From: Streptomyces sp. HNM0575
Lineage (GTDB): Bacteria > Actinomycetota > Actinomycetes > Streptomycetales > Streptomycetaceae
DNA: 64,000 nucleotides
Assembly: GCF_012726265.1 (NCBI RefSeq)
Contig: NZ_JAASAG010000007.1
Coordinates: forward strand, 248,001 to 312,000
Direction of reading: 5' to 3'
Both the position numbers and the translations under genes were made by a program. A model generated the notes under the pieces. That model saw nothing but the letters and a program-made list of their open reading frames with translations. It searched no databases and was not told the DNA's origin. This document shows, piece by piece, positions 33,893 to 42,042 of this stretch (within the stretch, counting starts at the first letter, position 1; each line of letters opens with the position of its first letter).

Positions 33893-34915
33893 GTGCTTGA
33901 ATCGCACAGTGGGCAGAGCGTGTACGCCTGGGATGAGAGCGGACTGGAAGCAGTCGACGCTGTCATCGAGGGACCTGACGGCGCCGGGCTGGTGATGCTC
34001 TATCAGTTCGAGGGCTTCATGGACGCGGGCGAGGCGGGGGAGCAGATCGTCCAGCGCCTGAGGGAGACGCAGCCGTACGAGACCGTCGCGCGCTTCGACA
34101 CCGACCGCCTGGTCGACTACCGCGCACGGCGACCGACGATGACCTTCCGCCGTGACCAGTGGGTCTCCTACGACACTCCGCGGCTGGATCTGCGTCTCGT
34201 ACGGGATGCGACGGGCGTGCCGTTCCTCCTGCTGTCCGGGCCCGAACCGGACGTGCAGTGGGAGAGCTTCACGGCGGCCGTGGCCGAGATCACCGAGCGT
34301 CTGGGAGTGCGTCTGGCACTCAACTTCCACGGCATCCCGATGGGTGTTCCGCACACCCGTCCCGTGGGCCTCACTCCGCACGGCACGCGTACGGATCTCG
34401 TGCCGGGACACCGTCCCCTCTTCGAGGAGGCCGAGGTCCCCGGCAGCGCGGCCGGGCTGATCGAGATGCGGCTGGCGGAGGCCGGTCACGACGTGCTGGG
34501 CATCGTCGCGCACGTACCGCACTATGTCGCGCGGTCGCCCTACCCGGACGCGGCTCTCGTCATCGTCGAGGCCGTCACGTCCGCTACGGGTCTGGTGCTG
34601 CCCGACATCGCGCACGCGCTGCGCAACGAGGCACTCAAGACGCAGAACGAGATCGAGCGGCAGCTCGCCGAGGGCGACGAGGACCTGGTCGCCGTCGTAC
34701 GGGGACTTGAGCAGCAGTACGACGCGATGGCCGGCGCGGAGAGCCGGGGCAGTCTGGTAGCCGAGCCCGGTGAGCTGCCGTCCGCCGACGAACTGGGAGC
34801 GGTCTTCGAGCGCTTCCTCGCCGAGCGCGAAGGCGAAGGCGGCGGGAGCGGCGCAGGAGGCGGTGGCGGCGGCGCCGACGGGAGCGGCGGCTCGGGCGGG
34901 GACAGCGTGAACTGA
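33893..34915 (+). CDS. PAC2 family protein
   Basis: 340 residues, cytoplasmic. The PAC2 (proteasome-assembly-chaperone-2 like) domain covers about 20-250: LVMLYQFEGFMDAGEAGEQI, VDYRARRPTMTFRRDQWVSY, LLLSGPEPDVQWESF and LNFHGIPMGVPHTRPVGLTP, ending with GHDVLGIVAHVPHYVARSPY. Actinobacterial PAC2 proteins are thought to assist or regulate folding and protein assembly, but the partner is unknown here. The tail is acidic then Gly-rich. The GTG at 33893 has AAGAAGGGG upstream; a longer frame begins at 33719. coaE follows 55 bp later and may share the transcript. Confidence 0.87.
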   Translation: MLESHSGQSVYAWDESGLEAVDAVIEGPDGAGLVMLYQFEGFMDAGEAGEQIVQRLRETQPYETVARFDTDRLVDYRARRPTMTFRRDQWVSYDTPRLDLRLVRDATGVPFLLLSGPEPDVQWESFTAAVAEITERLGVRLALNFHGIPMGVPHTRPVGLTPHGTRTDLVPGHRPLFEEAEVPGSAAGLIEMRLAEAGHDVLGIVAHVPHYVARSPYPDAALVIVEAVTSATGLVLPDIAHALRNEALKTQNEIERQLAEGDEDLVAVVRGLEQQYDAMAGAESRGSLVAEPGELPSADELGAVFERFLAEREGEGGGSGAGGGGGGADGSGGSGGDSVN

Positions 34916-34970
34916 CCGCTCGGATCACCTGGCCGTGGCCGGGTTCGGTACGGCGTATAGCGTGGCCGTC

Positions 34971-35591
34971 ATGCTGAAGGTCGGACTGACGGGCGGTATC
35001 GGCGCGGGAAAGAGCGAGGTCTCACGGCTCCTCGACGAGTACGGCGCAGTGATCGTCGACGCGGACAAGATCGCCCGGGAGGTCGTGGAGCCGGGCACCC
35101 CGGGGCTGGCGGCCGTCGTCGAGGAGTTCGGCGAGGAGATCCTCGCGCCCGACGGCAGCCTGGACCGGCCCAGGCTCGGGTCCGTCGTCTTCGCCGACAC
35201 GGAGAGGCTCGCGGCGCTCAACGCGATCGTCCACCCGCTCGTGGGCGAGCGCTCCGCCGAACTGGAACGGCAAGCGGAGGCGGAATCCGCGGGCGCCGTG
35301 ATCGTCCACGACGTGCCGCTCCTCACCGAGAACGGACTCGCGCCGCTCTACGACCTCGTCCTCGTCGTCGACGCCTCACCGCAGACTCAGCTCGACCGGC
35401 TCGTACGGCTGCGCGGCATGACCGAGGAGGACGGCGCCGCCCGCATGGCCGCCCAGGCGACGCGGGAGGAGAGGCTGGCGACGGCGGACATCGTGATCGG
35501 CAACGACGGTCCGCTGGAGGAGCTGGAGAAGCGGGTGCGTGAGGTGTGGGACGAGTTGCGCGCGCGGGCGCAGGGGCGCTCGCCGGCGTAG
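34971..35591 (+). CDS. coaE: Dephospho-CoA kinase
   Basis: 206 residues. Phosphorylates the 3'-hydroxyl of the ribose of dephospho-CoA, the last step of coenzyme A synthesis. The P-loop GLTGGIGAGKSEVSRLL at the very start, VIVDADKIAREVVEPGTPGL, the CoA-lid region and VHDVPLLTENGLAPLYDLVL are all typical. The ATG at 34971 gives the expected N-terminus, with the P-loop at residues 6-15. In actinobacteria CoaE can carry an extra C-terminal UPF0157-like domain; this one ends after the kinase, so it is the short form. Confidence 0.96.
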   Translation: MLKVGLTGGIGAGKSEVSRLLDEYGAVIVDADKIAREVVEPGTPGLAAVVEEFGEEILAPDGSLDRPRLGSVVFADTERLAALNAIVHPLVGERSAELERQAEAESAGAVIVHDVPLLTENGLAPLYDLVLVVDASPQTQLDRLVRLRGMTEEDGAARMAAQATREERLATADIVIGNDGPLEELEKRVREVWDELRARAQGRSPA

Positions 35592-35710
35592 CCCGCTCCG
35601 GTGGGAGCGGAGTGCCGTCGGTTGCGGCAGGGAATAGCTACGGGGGACGAGGCGTTTCCGCGCCTGTGCACAGCAACTGTCACACCGGTACCGGTGAGGA
35701 GGCAGGCACC

Positions 35711-36085
35711 GTGTCCGAGGCCACCCCTGAGACCCTGGTCATCGAGTTCCGCGCGGCCGAGCAGCTGATCAACGCACGCGATCCGCGTGGTGCGTTGAAG
35801 CTGCTCGACACGGTCATCGCGGCGCATCCCGAGAACACCGCGGCGCGGCTGCTGCGCGCACGCGCATTCTTCCTGGGCGCCCAACTGCGCCCCGCCGAGA
35901 TGGAGTTCCAGACTGTGCTGGAACGCGAACCGGACAATGCGTTCGCACATTTCGCACTCGCCCGTACCCTTCAGCGCGCCGACCGCAAGGACGAGGCACG
36001 CCGCCACTTCCGGCTGGCCGCTGCGCTGGATCCCCGGCCCGACTTCGTCGAGGCTGCGGACTTCGACCCTCCGCGCTCGTCCTGA
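35711..36085 (+). CDS. Tetratricopeptide-repeat protein
   Basis: 124 residues made of three TPR-like helix pairs: AAEQLINARDPRGALKLLDT, TAARLLRARAFFLGAQLRPA and AFAHFALARTLQRADRKDEA. TPR proteins serve as binding scaffolds; the partner is not evident. GTG start at 35711 with GAGGAGG 8 bases upstream. A perfect ACCGGTACCGGT palindrome lies just before the ribosome site (35684-35695). It sits in a row after coaE, 120 bp downstream. Confidence 0.85.
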   Translation: MSEATPETLVIEFRAAEQLINARDPRGALKLLDTVIAAHPENTAARLLRARAFFLGAQLRPAEMEFQTVLEREPDNAFAHFALARTLQRADRKDEARRHFRLAAALDPRPDFVEAADFDPPRSS

Positions 36086-36191
36086 CCGCGCCCCGCTAGG
36101 GTGTGCCGTCCGAGCGCGGCGGTCGCCGACGTGCCGCATGCGGACGGCGGCACCGGCGACCGCGTGCACAGGGCGGCAGCAGGGGGAGAGC

Positions 36192-36827
36192 ATGGCGGAC
36201 GCCGGGTGGCGGGGCATCTTCGCGGGCAGAGGTACGGGAGCCGGCGGCCTGGACGGCGGACCCGGACTCGGCCTCACCGGTCCGTACGCGGCACTGCCCG
36301 GCCCGAGCTGGAAGGGCAGGGCATTCGGTGCGCTGTTCTTCGTCGGCGCGCTCGTCTGTCTGGGCCTCGCCGCCTACAACGCCGCGCACGCCGCCGGCCT
36401 GGCGGGACGGCACGGAACCGTCACCGTCCAGAGCTGCTGGGTCGAGCAGGGCAGCCGCAACAGCAGTGACACGACGGTGTGTTCGGGGACCTTCCGTCCC
36501 GACGACGGTTCACGTCCCGTCCCGGACGCGCAGGTCAGCCGCGAACTGCGGCAGGGACAGAGGATCGAGGTCTCCCAGTCGGCGAACGGCTTCCTGCCCA
36601 CCGGATTCCGCGAGATCTGGCGGTGGAACGCGCTGTTCTTCTTCGGCTGGATCGTCGCCGGGCTCGGAGTGCCCTTCGCCGCGACCGGCATCTTCCCCGG
36701 CAGGGCGCAGGCGGTCGCCGTGGGGGACCGCATCCGCGGTACACGGGCTGCCGTCGTGATGAAGTATCTGTTCCTCGGCGGGGGCGCCGGAACCGCGGTG
36801 TGCCTGTACATGATCTGGGTGCTGTGA
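36192..36827 (+). CDS. Membrane protein with a beta-rich extracytoplasmic loop (DUF3592-like layout)
   Basis: 211 residues. A first helix (ALFFVGALVCLGLAAYNAAH) is followed by an outside segment with two Cys (VQSCWVEQGSRNSSDTTVCS) and a strand-rich part, then two helices (ALFFFGWIVAGLGVPFAATG and VVMKYLFLGGGAGTAVCLYM). The pattern TVTVQSCWVEQ..CSGTF resembles small actinobacterial membrane proteins of the DUF3592 type. Function unknown. ATG at 36192 with AGGGGGAG directly upstream. It may be transcribed with the TPR gene 106 bp upstream, or from a TAGGGT box near 36096. Confidence 0.75.
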   Translation: MADAGWRGIFAGRGTGAGGLDGGPGLGLTGPYAALPGPSWKGRAFGALFFVGALVCLGLAAYNAAHAAGLAGRHGTVTVQSCWVEQGSRNSSDTTVCSGTFRPDDGSRPVPDAQVSRELRQGQRIEVSQSANGFLPTGFREIWRWNALFFFGWIVAGLGVPFAATGIFPGRAQAVAVGDRIRGTRAAVVMKYLFLGGGAGTAVCLYMIWVL

Positions 36828-36935
36828 GCGCCGCGGCGGGGTCTCGGCGCGGTCGACTCCCGTGGTGTGCAGGCTCGTTGGCGCCCGGCGATCGCTGAAC
36901 TGCCGGTCGTGCCGGGGCTGCCCGCGGCCCCCGGA

Positions 36936-37700
36936 TCAGCCGGCGGTGCCGGTGTCGGTGCCGGCGTTCTCCCCGTGTCCGGGCGGAGCGCCGTACCAGC
37001 GCCAGGACGTGCGGCGCGGAAGGTCCGGGAGGGCCGTGCGGCCCGTGGCCCACAGCAGGGTCTGCCAGGGCGCCGCGTCGGTCCGTACGTCGGGGAAGAG
37101 GCGCGCGAGAACGCGCTCGCACAGATCCTCCGGCGGATGCCAGGAGAGGCCGATGCCCTCGGCGACGTCGTGTGCGTGTACGAGGGTCTCCACGACGCCC
37201 ATCGCGGCGAATCCCCCGGGATCGGCGACGCCGTACGGATGCCAGGCCCGCAGCTCCTGCGGAGCCGTGCGCACCATCGCGACGAGCAGGGCGCCGCAGG
37301 CCTCCAGCACCCGCAGCAGTCCCGCCGGACCGGCGTCGCGGTCGGCGAAGACGGCGTTGAGCGGTGCGCCGTCACGCCTCGGCGAGTAGCGGAAGGGGAT
37401 GCCGTCCTCCGACGGAGGGTTGTCCGGGGTGAGTTGGGTGGCATAGCAGAACAGGTCGTCGGCGAGGTGCTCGACGGTGTCCCAGCAGTCCCACTCCAGT
37501 GAGCCGGCCTTGGCGCTCCAGTCAGCCTCCGTGCCTTCGCGCAGCGCGGCGACGGCCAGCCGCACGGCCTCGTGCACGTCCTCGGCGGTCACCCGGCGGA
37601 CGGTGGTCTCCTGGCGGACAGCGGTCTCCTTGCTGATGGCGGTCTCCTGGTGGCGGGCGGTCGCTTCGCGGGCGGGGGCCGTCTCGGCATAGTCCGGCAT
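36936..37700 (-). CDS. Maleylpyruvate isomerase / DinB-like (mycothiol-dependent type) protein
   Basis: 254 residues. The DinB-like four-helix bundle of the mycothiol-dependent maleylpyruvate isomerase family is visible: VRRVTAEDVHEAVRLAVAAL, SLEWDCWDTVEHLADDLFCY and MGVVETLVHAHDVAEGIGLS with His residues placed to bind a metal. The first 30 residues are a repeated Glu/Thr motif (QETAISKETAVRQETTVR). The ATG at 37700 has no Shine-Dalgarno, but TACGTT lies 6 bases upstream as a -10-like box, so a leaderless message is likely. Actual substrate unknown; many members are not maleylpyruvate isomerases. Confidence 0.82.
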   Translation of the reverse strand: MPDYAETAPAREATARHQETAISKETAVRQETTVRRVTAEDVHEAVRLAVAALREGTEADWSAKAGSLEWDCWDTVEHLADDLFCYATQLTPDNPPSEDGIPFRYSPRRDGAPLNAVFADRDAGPAGLLRVLEACGALLVAMVRTAPQELRAWHPYGVADPGGFAAMGVVETLVHAHDVAEGIGLSWHPPEDLCERVLARLFPDVRTDAAPWQTLLWATGRTALPDLPRRTSWRWYGAPPGHGENAGTDTGTAG

Positions 37701-37993
37701 GACGGGAACGTACCAATGAAGTCCGCGTCGGCGCGCGCGAGTTCCGGTCACGCCGTCGCCCGGCGGCGGTCGTCGGGGGCCGGAGGAGAAGGGGAGGGGC
37801 GTTGTCAGTGGGCCGCCGTAGACTCGGGCGCGATCGAGGGTGGGGACCGTGCGCCACAGGGGAGCGCACGGTTCGCGTACGGTCCGGGGCGGGTTCGGTA
37901 CGGTCTGTGCGAGTCGGCGGCGCCCATGCGCAGCGGGCCCGGCGGCAGTTCAACTCCAGTGCGCATGCGCGGAATTGCAGGGGGAGAGGCACC

Positions 37994-38407
37994 ATGGACA
38001 CGGCTTCAGCGAGCGCGATCGCAGCAGCGGTGAGTGCCGCGGCGAGTTCCGCCGGCACGGAGGCGGGGCGGCACGCCTGGGAGTCGCTGCTGGCCCTTTG
38101 CCGCCGCATCCGCGGAAGGGAAGCGGGAGACGAGATCGCGCTGCCCGCCGAGGGCGATACGGCGGCGAGCGCCGGCGACACGGCCTCCGACGAGGAACAG
38201 GTCCGTCTGCTGACCACCAGGGTGATAGAGGAGTGCGAGCGGGATGAGAGCTTCGCAGCCGACCTGGAGGCCTGGGCCGCACGGCACGGCTTCACCGTCC
38301 GCATCGAGCGGGGCAGCGTACACAACACGGTCTCCGGTGACGCCCGCGTCAGCGGTTCCGTCATACAGGGCCGCGACTTCAACGGGCCGATCAGCTTCGG
38401 CGGATAG
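37994..38407 (+). CDS. Small protein with beta-repeat V-x-G-S-V-I-Q tail, unknown function
   Basis: 137 residues. An Ala-rich helical N-terminus (AIAAAVSAAASSAGTEAGRH) leads to a second helix (LLTTRVIEECERDESFAADL) and then the C-terminal repeat SVHNTVSGDARVSGSVIQGR followed by DFNGPISFGG. This tail type (short strands with V-SG and VIQ-R-F-G pairs) occurs, as I recall, at the ends of many streptomycete proteins linked to STAND NTPases and other conflict proteins, where it probably forms a binding module. No enzyme motif is seen. ATG at 37994 with GGGGAGAGG upstream. It is convergent with the helicase gene. Confidence 0.75.
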   Translation: MDTASASAIAAAVSAAASSAGTEAGRHAWESLLALCRRIRGREAGDEIALPAEGDTAASAGDTASDEEQVRLLTTRVIEECERDESFAADLEAWAARHGFTVRIERGSVHNTVSGDARVSGSVIQGRDFNGPISFGG

Positions 38408-38417
38408 TCCCGGGCAG

Positions 38418-38442
38418 GTCCCGTCGGCAGCCGAGGCGGGAC
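38418..38442. terminator. Terminator between convergent small-protein and helicase genes
   Basis: GTCCCG / CGGGAC outer stem (38418-38423, 38437-38442) with an inner CGG/CCG pair. Confidence 0.5.
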
Positions 38443-38500
38443 GTCGGGGCCGCGGGCCGGACGCACGCCGGTACGGCCGTACACCTGCGGTGGCCTGCGC

Positions 38501-41500
38501 TCACTGCCACGTCATCCGCATCGCCGTCGTCACCTCCAGCGGCGAGCCGCCCGCCTGCGCCGCGAGTACGCCGGCCCCCTCGGGGCTGCGGGTGTAGAGC
38601 GGTGCGCCCGTGCTTACGTAGGTGTTCCAGGCGGCCGCGAAGGCGTCCGCCCGCCGGCGGTTCTCGGCGAGCGGCGCGGGCACCGCGTGGTGCACGACGG
38701 CGTTCGCCGCGGGCTTGCGGCACAGCGCCCGCAGCGCCGCACCCCTGGTGGGCGCCGGGAGGACGAAGCGCGGGATCACATAGCGGGGCGAGGTCAGCGG
38801 AGAGACGGCCTCGTCGAAGGCGTCCGCGAAGAGCGCGGACGCCTCGCCGGGCACGCCGTCCAACTCCACGCGGTAGGCGCCCGTCTCGTCCGGGGCGAAG
38901 GAGACGCCTTCCGAACCGCGCGGCACCAGACCGCAGCCGTGCAGGGCGTCCGCGGTGGCCCAGGCGATATGGAGCAGCACCGGTGCCTCCGTCACCTCCT
39001 CAAGCAGGCGGCGCAGCGCGGCGGTTCCGGCCGTGGCGTACGCCGCGCACGCGGCGAGACCGCCCGCCGCGGCGGCCAGCGGCCATGGAAGCGCGGCCGC
39101 CGCCGGAGCGGCCGTGCCCAGGGCTCCCGCGAGCACCGTCCCGGACACGAACCCGGCGGAGCGCGCGGAGCCGGCGGGCAGCCCCGCCGGACGGACGCCG
39201 CGCGCGGCGGGCACCGCCGGGGGCACACGGGCGGGTGAGGCCGCGGGGGACGCGACCGCCCGGGCCGCCGCCCTGCGGGGCACGGTCACGCGGACCGTGT
39301 GGATCAGCCGGTCCGAGTACGGTTCGCCGACGCGCCAGCGTTCGCGCACCTCGTCGCGGGCGGCGGCGCGCTGGAGCATGGCGGCGTTGAGACGGTCGAA
39401 CTCCGTTGTGTGCGGCGGCGCGTAGGGAGACAGCTCCGGATGCACGTGAGAGACGCCGACCATGACCTCACCGGCGTCCGTCAGGCCGAGATAGCCGTCG
39501 TGCTTGCGCACGAAGCGGCCCCAGTCGCGGTCCCCGCGCGGATGGGTCTCCGCGACGCACACCACCGACCAGGTGTTGGCGACCTTCAGCGGGTGGTCCG
39601 GGTCCAGCCGCAGGGCGCGCCCGCGGGTCTGTACGACGGCGGTGGGCGTCGTCGCCTCCGTGAGGTCGATGAGGGTGTTCACGCGCCGGGCGTCCCAGCC
39701 TTCGCCGAGCATGCCGCGGGTGCCGATGAGCACACGGGTGCCGCCGTCCTCGAAGAAGCGGGTGACGAGCGCGACCCAGAGGCGGCTGTTCCAGCCGGGC
39801 GGGCCCACGACACGTACGAGGGGGCCGGCGGAACCGGAAGCGGAACCGGAACCGGGACCAGGGCCAGGGCCGGAACCGGAACCGGGGCCGGGTTCGGGAT
39901 CGCGGGCGGGGCCGAGGTCGGGGCCGGGTTCGGGATCGGGGACGGACCGGGAGCCGCCGCCACCGGTGCTCGCGCCGCCGCTGCCCGGCCTCGGCCCCGG
40001 CCCCGACTCCGTATCCGTGTCGCCGCCGCCCAACGGCTCGGTGAACAGGGCCAGTCGGGAGACCTCCGGCCCCGCCGAGTCCCGGCACCAGGCCAGCAGA
40101 CGCTCCGCCGTCTCGCGGGACGCGGCCACCGTACGGCCCGTAACCAGCACCGGATCCAGCGCAGCCGTACGCGGATCGGCCACCAGCTCCTCCAGCACCA
40201 GCATCGCGGAACCGGCCTGAGCCTCCAGTACGCCCGTGAGCCGTGCGGGCAGAGTCGCCGTCGCACGCTCGTGGTCGCACACGACGACCGCGCGCAGCCT
40301 CTCGCCCAGCGCCGCGTCCTCCGCCGCGAGTATCTCCCGCACGGCGTGCGGCTTGGCGGCGCTGCGCGCCAGCACCCGGTCCACCGGGGAACGGCCGCCG
40401 CGGATGCCGCGCGCCGTCAGCTGGTGGCCCACGGAGGGGAGCGCCTTCCTGAGCGCCTCCAGCACCTCGGCGTCGCGCGGCGATCCGCTGCGGCGCAGGC
40501 AGTGCCGTACCCAGTCGTCCAGCAGCAGCACCCAGTCGTCGGCGCCCGGCGCGCGCCTGTGCTCCTCGCGCGGGCGCGCACCGTCGGGGAGGGCGAGCAG
40601 CCCGGCATGGTGGAACCGCAGTGCCGCCGCGGTGAGTTCGGGGCGCTCACGGGCCAGCCGCGACCAGGGCATACGTGCGCCGTCGGGGCCCTCGCGGATG
40701 ACGAAACGCTCGTCGAGCCAGCCGAGAAAGGGACGCGAGGCGCCGAACTCCGGGTCGAGGAGGCCGGTCGTCAGCTCGGTGAACCGCTCGGCCTCGCCCG
40801 CCAGCCAGTCCGTCTCGACGGAGGTGGGGGAGGTCAGCCAGCACAGTTCGGCGTACGGGGCGAGATGGCCCTCCCGTACGGCGGCCGGGATCGACGGGCC
40901 CTGCACCGCGGGGCCGAACAGCTCGGCGACCAGCTCCGCCTGGGCGGGCGTGAGCCGGTCGGGCGGCGTGGCGGTGAGGCCGATGACCGTGGCGTCCGGG
41001 ATCTCGTCCAGCAGCTCGGCGAGCAACTCGCCCCAGGTGTCGAGGAGATGGTGGCACTCGTCGAGGAGCAGAGTGAACTGCCCGGTGCGGCGCAGCGATT
41101 CGACGAGTTCGCGGCCCTGGGGCCGAAGTCTGTGCAGATGGCGGCGCCTTCCGGCTGCCGCTGCCGTCGCCGTCGCCGCGCGGCGAGCGGAGGTGTCGCG
41201 CGCGCTCCGCTCGCCGCCCTCCTCGTCGACCTCGGCGTCGGGGTCGAAGGAGGCGAGGGACTGGTAAGTGAGCACGGTGACGGGGGAGTCGAGGGCGCGG
41301 TCGATGCCCGCGGGTACGGACGTGGTGCCGCTGCCGATTCCGTACCCGCCGCCGGTTCCGTTCCGGCCGCCGGTCCTGCCGTGTTCGCCGTCGCTCCTGC
41401 CGCTCCCGGCGCCGGTCCTGCCGTAGTCGCCGCCGCTCCTGCTCCCGCTGCCGTTCTGGTCTCCGCTGCCGTTCTGGTCTCCGCTCCCGTTCTGGTCTCC

Positions 41501-41869
41501 GCTCCCGCCCTCGGGGACGAACGCCTCCCACTCGCGCAGCCACTGCCCCTGGATCGCGGTGTTGGGGGTGAGTACGACGATCGGGTGGCCGAGCCTGCGT
41601 GCGGCTTCCAGACCCGTCAGTGTCTTGCCCGTGCCGGGCGGCAACACGACCCAGGCGCGGGCCTGTCGGGCCTGCCGGTCGCGTCCGTCCCGTCGGGCCT
41701 GTCGGCTCTCCCGGACCCCGTCGCTCCCGGGATCGGATCTGCCGCCGGACCCTCGGGATCCCCGTCCGTGGCCCGTCACCCGCTCCAGCCCCGTCAGCGC
41801 GTCCAGTTGGTGCCTGCGCAGCGGATACGGAGGGCGCAGGCGGCTCATGGACTCGGCGACGTCGTTCAC
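38501..41869 (-). CDS. Large SF2 (DEAD/DEAH-type) helicase with C-terminal hydrophobic segment
   Basis: 1122 residues. Helicase motif I PPGTGKTLTGLEAARRL (about 77-93), motif II LLLDECHHLLDTW (DExH), motif III VIGLTATPPDRL, and the C-terminal core RVLIGTRGMLGEGWDARRVN with VVQTRGRALRLDPD (motifs V and VI) show an active SF2 ATPase. Inserts are low-complexity: GSGDQN repeats near residue 125 and a Pro/Gly-rich linker near 660. After the motor, a hydrophobic double segment (FVSGTVLAGALGTAAPAAAA and GLAACAAYATAG) could span the membrane, which is unusual for a helicase. The last 150 residues form an unrecognised domain. Start at 41869; an in-frame ATG lies at 41848. Confidence 0.85.
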   Translation of the reverse strand: MNDVAESMSRLRPPYPLRRHQLDALTGLERVTGHGRGSRGSGGRSDPGSDGVRESRQARRDGRDRQARQARAWVVLPPGTGKTLTGLEAARRLGHPIVVLTPNTAIQGQWLREWEAFVPEGGSGDQNGSGDQNGSGDQNGSGSRSGGDYGRTGAGSGRSDGEHGRTGGRNGTGGGYGIGSGTTSVPAGIDRALDSPVTVLTYQSLASFDPDAEVDEEGGERSARDTSARRAATATAAAAGRRRHLHRLRPQGRELVESLRRTGQFTLLLDECHHLLDTWGELLAELLDEIPDATVIGLTATPPDRLTPAQAELVAELFGPAVQGPSIPAAVREGHLAPYAELCWLTSPTSVETDWLAGEAERFTELTTGLLDPEFGASRPFLGWLDERFVIREGPDGARMPWSRLARERPELTAAALRFHHAGLLALPDGARPREEHRRAPGADDWVLLLDDWVRHCLRRSGSPRDAEVLEALRKALPSVGHQLTARGIRGGRSPVDRVLARSAAKPHAVREILAAEDAALGERLRAVVVCDHERATATLPARLTGVLEAQAGSAMLVLEELVADPRTAALDPVLVTGRTVAASRETAERLLAWCRDSAGPEVSRLALFTEPLGGGDTDTESGPGPRPGSGGASTGGGGSRSVPDPEPGPDLGPARDPEPGPGSGSGPGPGPGSGSASGSAGPLVRVVGPPGWNSRLWVALVTRFFEDGGTRVLIGTRGMLGEGWDARRVNTLIDLTEATTPTAVVQTRGRALRLDPDHPLKVANTWSVVCVAETHPRGDRDWGRFVRKHDGYLGLTDAGEVMVGVSHVHPELSPYAPPHTTEFDRLNAAMLQRAAARDEVRERWRVGEPYSDRLIHTVRVTVPRRAAARAVASPAASPARVPPAVPAARGVRPAGLPAGSARSAGFVSGTVLAGALGTAAPAAAALPWPLAAAAGGLAACAAYATAGTAALRRLLEEVTEAPVLLHIAWATADALHGCGLVPRGSEGVSFAPDETGAYRVELDGVPGEASALFADAFDEAVSPLTSPRYVIPRFVLPAPTRGAALRALCRKPAANAVVHHAVPAPLAENRRRADAFAAAWNTYVSTGAPLYTRSPEGAGVLAAQAGGSPLEVTTAMRMTWQ
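41451..41504 (-). repeat. 18-bp in-frame tandem repeat in the helicase gene
   Basis: Three perfect or near-perfect 18-bp units (CCGTTCTGGTCTCCGCTC on the plus strand) at 41451-41468, 41469-41486 and 41487-41504, with partial copies on both sides. They encode GSGDQN. Confidence 0.9.
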
Positions 41870-42042
41870 ACGCGTACGTTATGTGCCGGGCGGAGGGGCC
41901 GGCGAGCCGGGAACGGACCCACAGTGACCGGGACATGGGAACTGGCACGGCGGAATGTGCACGGCGCAACCGGCACGCCGACGACGGCCGGTGGACGACG
42001 GCCGGTGGACGACGGGCGGACCGCCCGCCGTCCACCGGAACG

